Origin: Yponomeuta sedellus
Lineage: Eukaryota > Arthropoda > Insecta > Lepidoptera > Yponomeutidae
Length of the DNA: 64,000 nucleotides
Assembly (NCBI GenBank): GCA_934045075.1
Contig: OW203736.1
Span: forward strand, 5,008,091-5,072,090
Direction: 5' to 3'
The position numbers and the translations under genes were made by a program. Shown here in pieces: positions 21,420 to 31,465 of the stretch. Under the pieces are notes generated by a model, which was not told where the DNA came from, ran no database searches, and saw only the letters and a program-made list of their open reading frames with translations. How positions within the stretch are numbered: the stretch's first letter is position 1; every line of letters starts with the position of its first letter.

Positions 21420-23488
21420 AGGGTCATAGAAACTAGCTGACTTAATATCTCTCTTTTAGTAACTGACTGAGATTTTGTTTTATTTTGACATTTTATTACA
21501 AAGCAATCTTTTTGCGCATCAATAGTTAAACCTAAAGCCTTAATATTGCAGTTTTCTATTTGAAGCTCTATATTTCCAATTAGTCTTTCCTTTGAAGGAA
21601 TATTATTTAAAACTTGGTCACAATTCGAAGACCATTTGTGCAACTCGAAGCCTCCCAAGCTTAGCAATTCTGTTAGTTGTGCCTTAGCATTTAGCAAAGT
21701 AAGCAAATCCGAATTGGAGTATAATATGTCATCTATATATACACAATTTTTAATTATGAATGAAGCTAATGGAAATTTAGTTTCATGCAGATTTGCAAGT
21801 TCAAGCAGGCATCGAGTTGCTAAATAACTCGAGCTTTTCATTCCATATGTAACTGTATTTAAGCGTAGCATTTTTATTGGTTCATTAGGATTGTCGCGCC
21901 ACAAAATATTTTGAAGCGATGTCTGACTAGGATTAACCAAGACATTCCTAAACATCTTCTTAACGTCGCTATTGAATGTATAGTCACCCAATCGATACAG
22001 CATAATAATGTCAAAAAGGTCCCTTTGCACCCCCGCTCCGTTGGACAATATATCGTTCAGCGATAATTTTTTATCCTTTGTCTTCATTGAAGCGTCGAAC
22101 ACAACGCGTGTTGGGGTGGTTTTACTATTTTCATTAACCACCGCATGGTGTGGTAAGAAATAAATGGGATCTGTTTGAAAATTGTATTTCTTAAAATCAA
22201 TAAAGTGGGCGTGGCCCAGATCTTTATACTCATGTATGAACCGTGTGTACTCTGTTAATAAATTAATATTTTTGTGCAATTTTTTCTCCAAACTTAAAAA
22301 TCTATACATAGCCAAATCAAAGGACTCTCCTAAAGTCGCGTTAACCTCGTCTAACGGTACCTTCAATGGCAGATCAACTTGGAATTTGTTGTTAGGTAGC
22401 TGAACTGTTGTTGCCTGAAAATTCGCCTCAACGATTTCTTGTTCAGGATTTTCTTTAAAGACTTCTGGTACCTTTTCCACTTCCCAAAATTTTGAAATAG
22501 AAGCGTCAATGCTAGATTTGCAGGTTGCGCAATGTAATACAATCTTTGTTACCTCATTTTGTGAAGGTAGACCACCTCCAATGATATAGCCAAACTCGGT
22601 GTTGATAATACTTGGACCAGAGTCTTTCTGGGCCACTGCTGACTGTAGCTGCTTAGGCTGCTGCAGCTGCTCTCTGCAGGTCTGCTTTGCGTGACTGCAG
22701 ACCAGCTGTGACGGTGTAAAGCCACAGGTTGATTGCGCCGGCAACAAGGCCTGGAAAAATATATCGGCACCAATTAGCAAATTAATCTCAGATGGCTTGT
22801 AGTACTCATCATCTGCTAGCACTGTGTTAGGAAGAATTTTTATTGAACGTGTGTCAATCATTGTTTGCGGCAATTCACATGTAATGTCATCTACTACATG
22901 ACAGTTAACAGATGCCTTGAATGAAGATTTTAAAGAATGGATTTCTAGTGGAACAGAGTACTTAATTTTGTTTTTGTTGTTTGTGACACCAGTAATATTA
23001 ATATTATTTTTCGAGGGTGTTAAACCAAGGACTCTAATGGCTTTGGTTGTAATTAACGAGGCTTGAGAAGCGGAGTCCAGTATAGCCTTTACATGGACCT
23101 CTCTGCCGTCCTTTGCATACAATTTTACTCGGGCTGTGGGGATTAAAACATCATTATTATCGCCTGACAACATAACAACTGGTTCAGTTTTTTTCTTTTC
23201 CATATGCAATAAGGTGTGATGCCCTTGATTACATTCGTTGCAACGGAAATGGAACCTGCATTGTCCAGGATGCTTATTTAAGCATTTAATGCACAGCTTG
23301 TTTGATCGGACAAAGGATATTCTTTCTGCTGAAGACAGCATTTTAAAAGCCTTACAGTTGTAAAGTTTGTGATCATCATACTTACAGTAGTGACATTCTT
23401 GATACTCCTTTGCCTTGCATGCAGTCACTGCAACGATAGCCTTGGTTGTAAACGCTAAGGCCCCTGTGTTCTCCAGTCGACGGATCAA
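21392..23488 (-). CDS. pol: BEL/Pao gag-pol middle part: zinc knuckles, protease, reverse transcriptase
   Basis: 698 codons. A CX2CX4HX4C knuckle lies at residues 32-45 and further Cys/His clusters follow to about residue 90. The aspartic protease has ILDSASQASL near residue 135 (DSA where many families have DSG or DTG). The reverse transcriptase begins with RVVFDAS, continues through SDVKKMF, and has the catalytic YIDD at about 584. The frame ends early at 21392 within the RT/RNase H connection, where the conserved sequence resumes in the frame of 19143-21419. The N-terminus is also created by a frame break, at the inverted duplication of 23489-23543. Confidence 0.93.
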   Translation of the reverse strand: MIRRLENTGALAFTTKAIVAVTACKAKEYQECHYCKYDDHKLYNCKAFKMLSSAERISFVRSNKLCIKCLNKHPGQCRFHFRCNECNQGHHTLLHMEKKKTEPVVMLSGDNNDVLIPTARVKLYAKDGREVHVKAILDSASQASLITTKAIRVLGLTPSKNNINITGVTNNKNKIKYSVPLEIHSLKSSFKASVNCHVVDDITCELPQTMIDTRSIKILPNTVLADDEYYKPSEINLLIGADIFFQALLPAQSTCGFTPSQLVCSHAKQTCREQLQQPKQLQSAVAQKDSGPSIINTEFGYIIGGGLPSQNEVTKIVLHCATCKSSIDASISKFWEVEKVPEVFKENPEQEIVEANFQATTVQLPNNKFQVDLPLKVPLDEVNATLGESFDLAMYRFLSLEKKLHKNINLLTEYTRFIHEYKDLGHAHFIDFKKYNFQTDPIYFLPHHAVVNENSKTTPTRVVFDASMKTKDKKLSLNDILSNGAGVQRDLFDIIMLYRLGDYTFNSDVKKMFRNVLVNPSQTSLQNILWRDNPNEPIKMLRLNTVTYGMKSSSYLATRCLLELANLHETKFPLASFIIKNCVYIDDILYSNSDLLTLLNAKAQLTELLSLGGFELHKWSSNCDQVLNNIPSKERLIGNIELQIENCNIKALGLTIDAQKDCFVIKCQNKTKSQSVTKREILSQLVSMTLWVLPALLL

Positions 23489-24336
23489 GGGACGCTAAAG
23501 TTGAACCCAAAGTCAACCACTGTGGGTTCAACTTTAGCGTCCCTTTCTAGCTGGTAAGCGTGGGCCGTCTGTACATCTAGTTTGCGGGTAAAGATACACA
23601 TTAGTATAGGGTCCCATTCATCCACCTTTGCACCTAAATTCTTAAGAGCAGCCAATGCCTGCTTTACTGTTGACACAAAGTGCCTGATATGTGTGGGTGA
23701 AGGCTTCGTGATGACGCATAAATCTAACAAACTTGTTATCAACTCATTTTTTATTTTATATTGATTGTTATATCTCTCATCAAGCAACTTTAGTGCCTCT
23801 ATGAAACTAGCGCCTGTAAGGGGAAGGTTTTTGACAAGATCAAAAGGTTCACCCGTTAAAAATGTTCGTAAATAGTGCAACTTCTGAACTTCTTCCAGGG
23901 AGATGTCGTTTTCAACAACAGAACGAAACATTTCCCTGAAAGTGGTATATTCAGCATACTTTCCCGAAAATGGGGTGATTTGAATTACCGGCAATTTCAT
24001 ATGCTTCACCTGAGGCGGGTTATTCACGTTTATAGGTGCTCTTTTGCTCATTTCGCAATCTAGCTTGGCTATTATTGCAAAGTACTTATATTCAAACTCA
24101 CCTGCGTTTTCCTGGTCATCATTATTGAGACATAATATCTCATAATTTAACGCTTCGTACTGCTCGAAGGCAGTAATACACTTTTGTTTACGGACACTCA
24201 ACGTTTGTAGCACCCATTCGGATAGATCCTGCTCTGTTAACTCATTGAAAAGCCTTGTTATAGTTCCCTTCACGTAACCTCGCTTTGCGATCGCTTTACC
24301 CAACGCTGTTTTTACTTCTTCCTCTGAGTCAGACAT
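23485..24336 (-). CDS. gag: BEL/Pao gag, N-terminal part (truncated)
   Basis: 283 codons from the ATG at 24336. It starts MSDSEEEVKTALGKAIAKRG, then has the DUF1759-like gag region (GKYAEYTTFREMFRSVV, LHYLRTFLTGEP, ALKLLDERY) usual for BEL/Pao. It ends prematurely just after VEPTVVDFG, at a perfect 21-bp inverted duplication (23489-23509 against 23523-23543), and overlaps the next frame by 4 bp. In intact relatives gag and pol form one long frame, so the ending here is a lesion. In this copy the product would lack the zinc knuckles. Confidence 0.9.
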   Translation of the reverse strand: MSDSEEEVKTALGKAIAKRGYVKGTITRLFNELTEQDLSEWVLQTLSVRKQKCITAFEQYEALNYEILCLNNDDQENAGEFEYKYFAIIAKLDCEMSKRAPINVNNPPQVKHMKLPVIQITPFSGKYAEYTTFREMFRSVVENDISLEEVQKLHYLRTFLTGEPFDLVKNLPLTGASFIEALKLLDERYNNQYKIKNELITSLLDLCVITKPSPTHIRHFVSTVKQALAALKNLGAKVDEWDPILMCIFTRKLDVQTAHAYQLERDAKVEPTVVDFGFNFSVP

Positions 24337-24989
24337 TTTGGCACTTTAACTTAATGCAAATTATTAAGAACGGCTTAATTAAAGTATGTGTAAATGTACT
24401 AGACAAACAAAGTATTAATTATTACACCCTGCGCAAGGCGCGCAACACAAAATTTTCTACAAAATGGCGCACACGTTGTACAAACTTGCAGTTGAGCAGG
24501 TTGGTTGGAGACGCCGCCGCTGCGCAGACAACTCTTCCGAAGAACCGGGTGGGAAACGGCGCACGCTGATTGGTCCGGGCTTGGCTAGATGACAGATGCT
24601 GAGTGCGCGAACCTTTGAATTAACGAATCAGCGCCGTTTTCTCCTTTCTGCACGTGAAGTGTGCTGTTGTGCGTTACGTTTGCTCACCGGGCCTTGAATA
24701 TAGGCACTTGAATGAAATTGAAGGGAAGATGGCCGACTTTCAACTTTGAACTTTTTACTTGCTTGATTTGATGTATTCTTCTTTTTTTTTTTGTAGGTTG
24801 CTCTCAATTTTGCTTCGCACCTCAATTTTTGACTAGCGCCTTGGAGAGCGTGTATGTTTATCGCCTTTGTACTGGATTCGCCACAATTATCGCCGCAACA
24901 GTAGTGATCTCGTTCGAGTTCGACGTTAAGCCGCACTTAGTCAGAAATTGTTACAGGCCGCCGTTTTCCTTTTAGCTCGAAGGACCATT
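24337..24989 (-). other. BEL/Pao 5' leader with primer-binding site
   Basis: The non-coding leader lies between the 5' LTR and gag. Two bases inside the LTR, in element orientation, comes TGGTCCTTCGAGC (reverse of 24975-24987), which looks like a tRNA 3'-end complement (primer-binding site). I do not assign the tRNA. The leader is GC-richer than the flanks and holds AAATGGCGC and AAGATGGCCG blocks. An ORF at 24628-24936 (-) has no recognisable domain. Confidence 0.7.
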
Positions 24990-25196
24990 TGTAGGGGTTG
25001 ATGCTTGGCCTTATCGTGGACGTGGAAGCCGCGCCGGTCTCGAGTAAAACCACTTGTTGCGTAGAAACTGATAACTAATTTAATTAATTAATTGTGGAGC
25101 ACAAGGTACACGTTATGACGTCGAGGTGTGGTCGAAGAGAGAGAGATAGCTAACACAAATGTTGCTATATCTAATTATCTGTTGGGGATGCCAACA
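24990..25196 (-). repeat. 5' LTR of the BEL/Pao element
   Basis: 207 bp, beginning TGTTGGCATCCCC and ending CAACCCCTACA in element orientation. It should carry the element promoter and polyadenylation signals. A (GA)n stretch (GAGAGAGAGAT on the + strand) and an AATTAATTAATTAA run are visible. Confidence 0.95.
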
Positions 25197-25201
25197 GTTC
25201 T

Positions 25202-26439
25202 CACTATGTAGTACTTGAAAAATACAAATTTCAGTATTTCTTGGTTCTGTCAAATCAAGCTGATTTTTTAAAATAATCTCTGCATAACTTGTTTGAAACT
25301 TTTTTTTATTAATAAAATCTTAATTATTTACTTAAAGAACGTCATGGTTGTTAGCTTCACATTTAATAGATTATGTGAAGAAAATGCTAAATAAACTCTA
25401 CGTTTATTTATTTCATTCATAAAACTATTTTTGCATTACAGGGAAGTGTGATTCTTATGGACATTTTATGCTACTATTATTTTATGCTACTACGGTTCGA
25501 ATTGGTCTCCAAAAATATATGTAAGTAATTAATTATCATTTACATGAAAACTGGCCCTCAGGGTGACCTAACTCTGAAGGTGAGTGTAAACTAATTATTA
25601 AAACACATTTTCATGTTTCTATCGCAATAAAATATTATACTATTTTTTATTTTTAATGCACTAACCCGTGCTAAGGACACGGATAGCCAGAGGTTGCGGG
25701 TTCAAATCCCGGCATGGGTGAAATTTTTAGCCTCTAAATAAGCAATAAAATATTATTGAGCAATAGATAAAAATGCGTGACATGAAAACTTCAACGTCTA
25801 AGCCATTTCTTCGCCTATGTAGCATTGATGAGAGTTTCCACTTTAGTCTATACGACACATCTAGCGCGTCTCCAACTTTTCGATAGTATTTCTTCAGCTA
25901 ACATAGGTTTTTTTATTTTACTCGGTCCTCTACTGAAAAAAAGATATCTTATTTAACAGATCATTTCAAAAGTGGTTTACAAATAGATAGATAGAGAACA
26001 CTTTATTGTACATAAAAAAGGAAATTACACAGATATTTCTTAATCTAAGAGTATAGACGGCGGCCTTATCACTAAAAATGGTGACTTCCAGACAACCTTT
26101 GGAGGGACAAATATCTCAACCATGTCAGTCATGTTATATAAAATTTAATCATTTTGATGAGTATGTCACCGTTTTTCTTGGCTCCAAATGTACACCACAC
26201 GCAGTATGAAAACGGTCACAATTTCCCATTACGTACGGATGACAATAATTCCGCGGACGCCTCTCTCTACGTTATGTCACTTACATGAGGCCCACTTTGT
26301 GTCCACTGGGATAGCTTCATGTCAAAAGACACCAAACCACCAAATATTAAGAATAAATAACGTCCACAGAACACAATAAATATTATTAATAATATTTTTA
26401 TTGGAACCGAGCTATGGAATCCATTACTTCAGTCAAGCA
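25202..26439. other. Intergenic, with SINE-A scrap and a reverse CTAT-tail non-LTR end
   Basis: 25635-25740 holds rearranged SINE-A sequence: reverse tail (ACTATTTTTTATTTTTAATG) fused to a forward core and tail (GGATAGCCAGAGGTTGCGGG to CTCTAAATAA). 25981-26110 is the reverse of the CTAT-tail non-LTR end (AGATAGATAGAGAACACTTTATTG, GGCGGCCTTATCACTAAAA, TTCCAGACAACCTTTGG). No gene seen. Confidence 0.55.
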
Positions 26440-26702
26440 ACAACAGGCGCGGTCAGATGCAAGATGGCTGACCGTCCCGTGACTACCGCTAGTGGCATTT
26501 TTCCGAGCGCTTCCGTGCTTCACAAGGCACGTTAAGCTATGCCAGTAGGCTTATGGGCGACTTGACAAATTCTGACAGGCCTCCACTGTCTTACAATCCT
26601 CCACCAACACGGACTTGGCCGACGTGGTGGAGTATGGCCTAACCTTTCTTCCTGCGTTGCAGGAAGAGACCCATGCCCCAGCAGTGGGGACATACAAAGG
26701 TT
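26440..26702 (-). repeat. F370 repeat, reverse, internally deleted
   Basis: Reverse of F370 from CAACAGGCGCGGTCAG to GTGGGGACATACAAAGG, with the middle part (around TTATGGGCGACTTGAC) rearranged or deleted and the 3' end missing. Confidence 0.75.
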
Positions 26703-27660
26703 GCTAACGATATTTATTTGTGAACTTATAGTAGCAATTACACTCGCTAATATAGACGTACATAACGCCTAATTACCAAATAATATGTGTTTTGTGAACT
26801 ATAAATCTTAATGATTTATATAAGTCTTCTTGTAGGACACAGTTGAGTGTTTTGAAGATTAATAACCAAATTTTTCTTTTGTACGAACAAAACGGGACTA
26901 AACAAAAGGTGAAAATGACTCTCAGATATTCTACATAACCAAATTAATATTTATTCACAAGAAAATTAAATTCTCGAACAGAATTTTAAAACTGAACATA
27001 CACCATTACCGTAATGTCAATTACTCTATCTATATGTACAACTTCTATTGAAATAAACATTAATTTACTCTATACTGAAATATCAATGTCAAATATCAAA
27101 TAACAACAAAGTACGTCATGCAATGACGTTTTCAGCTGGTATCCAACGTTCTGTGACTTTCTGAGTTTCTAGTGATACCATGGCCTCCATATATTATTGA
27201 AATATAAATTACTCACTGAGATATCAATTACTCTATACTGAAATATCAATTACTTACTGAAGTATTAATATAGTACTGAAATATCAATTACTCTATTATG
27301 CAAAACTTCTGCATAAACTCATCCTCCTACATAACTCCACGCGATCCAGTTCTTCGGCAGATTGGTACAAAACGCCTCACGTTACAAGCCTTGTTATTGC
27401 CTGTCCATCGGTTAGGACCATATTACACTATACACGTTTGTCCTAGAACTTTTGTCATAATGTTATTATGTGGTCCAATTTGTACAATTGCAGTTTACGT
27501 TTCGATTGCCAAAAATGCGTTTCCACTGTGTTTTTTTTAAATACATTAATTTATATATATTTATTACTTACTAACCTATGTTAAGCCTCTATTATTATTC
27601 AACTATTAATTATTTAGGTTTTTATTGATTATTTTTTATTTATAATTTTTATTTTATTTA
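26703..27660. other. Intergenic, AT-rich, with a degenerate 25-30-bp repeat
   Basis: Units like ACTGAAATATCAATTACTCTAT recur between about 27040 and 27298 (best copies 27200-27298). The 80-codon frame at 27298-27540 has no recognisable domain. No gene called. Confidence 0.45.
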
Positions 27661-28041
27661 CGTTATCAACCCTTATATGTCCCCACTGCTGGGGCACGGG
27701 TCTCTTCCTACATCGCAGGAAGGTTAGGCCATACTCCACCACGGGGGCCAAGTCCGGGTTGGTGGAGGATTGTAAGACAATGGCGGGCCTTACTGTCAGA
27801 AGTTATCAAGCCGCCCATAAGGCCTCTGACTTGGCTTAACGACTGTCATTATATGACAGCCGGCACCAACGGCTTAACGTGCCTTGCGAAGCACGGAAGC
27901 GCTCGGAAAAATGCCACTGTGGTCAAAAAAGTGGACAAAAAAGTCACGGGACGCTCACCCATCCCGTACCTTACCGCGCCTGTGTTGCTTAACCACGTGA
28001 TTGTTTCCAATCACTCGGTTCGCCTAGGCCACGAGCGCTTC
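27661..28041 (+). repeat. F370 repeat, full length
   Basis: It starts CGTTATCAACCCTTATATGTCC and ends CCACGAGCGCTTC, matching the family ends. The flanks are AT-rich (TTTTATTTA on both sides), consistent with a target duplication blurred by a small indel. It includes a local insertion near GTGGTCAAAAAAGTGGACAAAAAAG. Confidence 0.85.
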
Positions 28042-28539
28042 TTTTATTTATTTAGTGTTTATTATTTGTGTTGAACCAAATTTCTCGGTAGTCGACTTTT
28101 TTTGTATTCAATATTTTTTAGTGAATTTTCACTTAATCTACCTTACCAATTAATTCCATTATTTTCTTTGAAAGTTATAATAGCCATTGTTTATACACTT
28201 CAGCGCTTTCAATTACCAATCCGCGGTGGGCACGCGTGGTATTAAAGCCCGTACTCACTCTGAAAGAAGGCTTGTGCCCTACAGTGGGATGAATTATTGA
28301 ATAATTTTTAAATGGGAAGCATTATTATTATCACACACATTAATATTATAAAGGCAAAAGTTTGTGACTGTGTATGTGCGTTACTTCTTCAGGTCTAAAC
28401 AGCTGAAGCGATTTTAATAAAATTTGGTATGTGGTTTGCTGACACCCTGGATTAACACAAAGGCTACGTTTTACTGCGGGAAAACATCTTATACCCATGG
28501 GAAAATGTATAAACTGCGGGGCGCAGCTAGTTATACATA
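28042..28539. other. Intergenic, small repeat scraps
   Basis: CAATCCGCGGTGGGCACGCG near 28219 is the reverse-type block of the CTGCAGGGCACAGG repeat. The overlapping short ORFs near 28350-28620 have no domain. Confidence 0.4.
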
Positions 28540-28700
28540 CGAGGAGGTTCTTAGTTCGATTCCCCCTGGGGGCCGCCGTACAATTGTACAAGCTGCCCCA
28601 GTCTGGTTATATTTGTAGGTTTGATATGTCCTTGTATAGTTACCATAGCACAGGTTATCCTAGTTAGGTACGAAGACAAGTGCTTGTGTTGTGTGGAAGT
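28540..28700 (+). repeat. SINE-D, 5'-truncated
   Basis: It starts in the box B region (GGTTCTTAGTTCGATTCCCCC) and continues with GGGGGCCGCCGTACAATTGTACAA to the shared ending GTGTTGTGTGGAAGTGATTATTAAG. Confidence 0.55.
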
Positions 28701-28719
28701 GATTATTAAGTATACTATT

Positions 28720-28957
28720 TTTATTTTTAATGCACTAACCCGTGCTAAGGACAAATTTAAAAAACCTATTTAGAGGCTAAAAATTTCACCCATGCCGGGA
28801 TTCGAACCCGCAACCTCTGGCTATCCGTGCCAGCGCTCTACCAATTGCCCATTGCCGTCCATTGGCTCAATTGGTAGAGCGCTGGCACGGATAGCCAGAG
28901 GTTGCGGGTTCGAATCCCGGCATGGGTGAAATTTTTAGCCTCTAAATAGGTTTTTTG
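28720..28957. repeat. SINE-A head-to-head palindrome
   Basis: A reverse SINE-A half (tail ACTATTTTTATTTTTAATGC to core CTCTACCAATTG, 28720-28841) directly faces a forward copy (CATTGGCTCAATTGGTAGAGC to CTCTAAATAGG, 28860-28952). The arms of about 90 bp are almost identical and are separated by about 20 bp. Each half keeps box B, and only the forward half keeps a plausible box A. Confidence 0.85.
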
Positions 28958-29179
28958 ATTATTAAGTAGTTAAATACATACTTAAAGACCCGCATAAATC
29001 AAAACTGTCTTTATGGGCATTCGGACAAACGTTGTCCAGTATCTTGAAACAATACAGATACAAATTATGTGGAAATAAAAATAGGAAAATCTAACGGTTT
29101 CGAGCCAAAATGGTTTTGTAAAGAAAAGCATTTCAAAAGCATTTCTTGGCCGAATAAGAATCCGATAGTTCAGTAAAAA

Positions 29180-29460
29180 CATAAAACCTAACTGCAAAGT
29201 AGGTACACGGGGCAGTAAGTACTGCAATTTTCTTCAGCCAGATGTCGCTGCCTGTACGTAATACAAAGAATAGTGTAAAGAGGTTCGAAATTTAACTGAT
29301 GCCGGTGAGTCACCCATTAGCTCAGTTGGAAAGAGCGCTGGCACGGATAGCCAGAGGTCGCGGGTTCGAATCCCGGCATGGGTGGAATTTTTAGCCTCTA
29401 AATAGGTTTTTAAAATTGTCCTTAGCACGGGTTAGTGCATTAAAAATAAAAATAGTATAA
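29180..29460 (+). repeat. SINE-A, near full length (tandem partner 1)
   Basis: Leader AACCTAACTGCAAAGTAGGTACACGGGG, tRNA-like core 29313-29382, tail to AAAAATAAAAATAGTATAA. It is followed immediately by the next copy, whose leader starts TCATGTGGGTACAGCG, so the 5' end of the family is visible at this junction. Confidence 0.9.
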
Positions 29461-29792
29461 TCATGTGGGTACAGCGATATCATTCCGATGTAAAACTTAA
29501 CTGCAAAGTAGGTACTTGGGGCTGTGAGTACTGCAATTTATTTCAGCCAGATGTCGCTGCTTGTACGTAATACAGAGAATAGTGTAAAGAGTTTCGAAAT
29601 TTAACTGATGCCGGTGAGTCACCCATTAGCTCAGTTGGAAAGAGCGCTGGCACGGATAGCCAGAGGTCGCGGGTTCGAATCCCGGCATGGGTGAAATTTT
29701 TAGCCTCTAAATAGGTATTTTAAAAACCTATAAATAGGTTTTCTAAATTGTCCTTAGCACGGGTTAGTGCATTATAAATAAAAATAGTATTA
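29461..29792 (+). repeat. SINE-A, full length (tandem partner 2)
   Basis: Complete from TCATGTGGGTACAGCGATATC through the core (29626-29694) to AAAAATAGTATTAT. The TCTAAATAGGT segment of the tail is partly duplicated (29706-29742). Confidence 0.9.
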
Positions 29793-30022
29793 TCAAAACA
29801 TAATGTTAATGTGACAGTGTGATATGGCCCTTATCTTCGGCGCCATTTACCATAACTTCACGCCCTCAATGGTCCGTGTCACTAGCAGGATAATGAGCTC
29901 GCGAGTGTCGTCAATTGTCATCGGATGGACATTACAGAAATTGCCACAATCATTGTTATTTTGTGATCTTGCAGACTATTTTGTTATTGGATGAGAGAAA
30001 ACTTTTGTTCATATGGTCTTGA

Positions 30023-30671
30023 AATGAAATGAAAAGGTTTTATTCAAAGTAGCGCAGAAGCTGCGCCTTAATGAACGTTACAATTCAAACTAGGTGTCCA
30101 TTTCAAAATCTAGATCATTTTGGAGAAAAAATGGACAAAAAAACTCCAAACTTAGTCTTTTCAAAGTCCTTAATTAACAGAGTTTACATAATTATTTTAA
30201 AACATAGAACATTATGCATTGTACTGGCTTTAATTCCAGACATTATTGTCATCTAAATAATCCTTTACGCTATAGTAGCCCTTTTGAAATAAAGTGTACT
30301 TTACACATTTTTTGAACCGCGTTTCAGGCAAGCTTAATATATCTTCAGGGATTTTATTATAGAAGGATATACAATGCCCCTTCATAACCTTTGCCAGCCT
30401 AAATAGTGGGAACGAGAGTTTATGTTTATTTCTAGTATTTACATTGTGTTGGCTACCCAAAGTTTTAAAGTTACTGATATTTTTCCTGACGTACATAATC
30501 TTTTCATAGATATACTGACTGGAAACTGTCAGGATGTTAGTTTCTTTAAAGAAATCTCTTAACGAATCTCTACTGCCTAGCTTATTAATGAATCTGATCG
30601 CTCTCTTCTGCAAGACGAAGAAGGTCTCAATATCTTGTATTCTACATAACGTCGGTATAAAGGTAAAATTC
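30023..30671 (-). pseudogene. Non-LTR retrotransposon, C-terminal RT fragment and 3' end (GAAAT tail)
   Basis: On the - strand, 30230-30679 encodes the C-terminal region of a Jockey/CR1-type RT protein (FFVLQKRAIRFINKLGSRDS, FYNKIPEDI, YYSVKDYLDD). It resembles the end of the 3-1455 element (QKRCIRSMCGLGSR, FNKIPEEI) but belongs to a different family. The 3' UTR ends in TTTCATTTCATTTC (reverse of 30023-30040). The copy is 5'-truncated and is cut at 30671 by an F370 insertion. Frame residues beyond 30671 belong to F370. Confidence 0.85.
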
Positions 30672-31046
30672 GTTATCAACCCTTGTATGTCCCCACTGCT
30701 GGGGCACGGGTCTCTTCCTGCATCGCAGGAAGGTTAGGCCATACTCTACCACGGGGGCCAAGTCCGGGTTGGTGGAGGATTGTAAGACAGTGGCGGGCCT
30801 TACTGTCAGAAGTTATCAAGCCGCCCATAAGGCCTCTGACATGGCTTAACGACTGCCATTATATGACAGCCGGCACCAACGGCTTTACGTGCCTTGCGAA
30901 GCACGGAAGCGCTCTGAAAAATGCCACTAGCGGTAGTCACGTGACTCTCATCCATCCCGTACCTGACCGCGCCTGTTGTTGCTTAACCAAGTGATTGATT
31001 CCAATCACTCGGTTCGCCTAGGCCACGAGCGCTTCGGTAACTTCGG
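30672..31046 (+). repeat. F370 repeat, full length, with 14-bp target duplication
   Basis: Inserted into the non-LTR remnant. TAAAGGTAAAATTC is repeated exactly at 30658-30671 and 31047-31060. The inserted part runs from GTTATCAACCCTTGTATGTCC to CCACGAGCGCTTC plus a few bases (GGTAACTTCGG). It has no poly(A), no terminal inverted repeat and no long ORF. Confidence 0.9.
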
Positions 31047-31060
31047 TAAAGGTAAAATTC

Positions 31061-31465
31061 AGTAACTGCAAATGAGCCTAATCGTAGAAACTGCGCTAAT
31101 GTGAATTTGAGATACTAAATGTAATATTTAGCACAGAAATAAAAACGCTTACCCATCGTTATTTTTCTTATGAGTAAACTAGTGTTATTTTTGGGCAAAA
31201 ATAATTATCAGGTTATAAATAAAAAAATGGAAAAGCAGTTAATGAATGAGTTTTACCTTCATACCGATGATATACCTCAGAATGGATTTACTGGACAGTA
31301 AGAGGCCTGGTCTAATTCATAAGCTTGGAAGGGTTTTTGCGGTTAATGAAGCCATATACGAGTACATATTCTAATAATCAATTTCCTGTTTACTTTGTTA
31401 ATTTTATTTTCTACAGTTTTATAGAATGAACAAATTATAATTGTGATTTATACGACATCAATCAT
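31061..31465. other. Intergenic, no recognised features
   Basis: AT-rich, with no supportable ORF. Sequence around 31370-31440 is the approximate reverse of a stretch near 13090-13190 (TTTTATAGAATGAACAAATTATAA against TTATAACTTGTTCATTGTATAAAA), so a weak dispersed repeat is possible. Confidence 0.4.

Larger units (their letters stand above)
18504..25201 (-). mobile_element. BEL/Pao LTR retrotransposon, complete, with 5-bp target duplication
   Basis: A full-length LTR element on the - strand (5' LTR at 24990-25196, 3' LTR at 18509-18715). Both LTRs are 207 bp, begin TGTTGG and end CCTACA in element orientation. The flanks carry GTTCT at 18504-18508 and 25197-25201, a perfect 5-bp target duplication as usual for BEL/Pao. 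Inside are gag, zinc knuckles, protease, reverse transcriptase, RNase H and integrase in the BEL/Pao order. The LTRs differ at only one place that I found (ATGGCG versus ATGACG), so the insertion is young. The coding region is nevertheless broken at about 23.49 kb and 21.42 kb, so the copy should not be autonomous. Confidence 0.95.

Noticed and set aside
24628..24936. 102-codon frame in the BEL/Pao leader as an accessory gene
   Set aside because: No domain, contains a poly-Lys run from an A-rich tract, and BEL/Pao elements do not usually carry a gene there.
30683..30994. 103-codon frame (also at 40760, 61659 and 12199)
   Set aside because: The same frame recurs because it is F370 sequence; stops and shifts differ between copies, so there is no sign of coding constraint.
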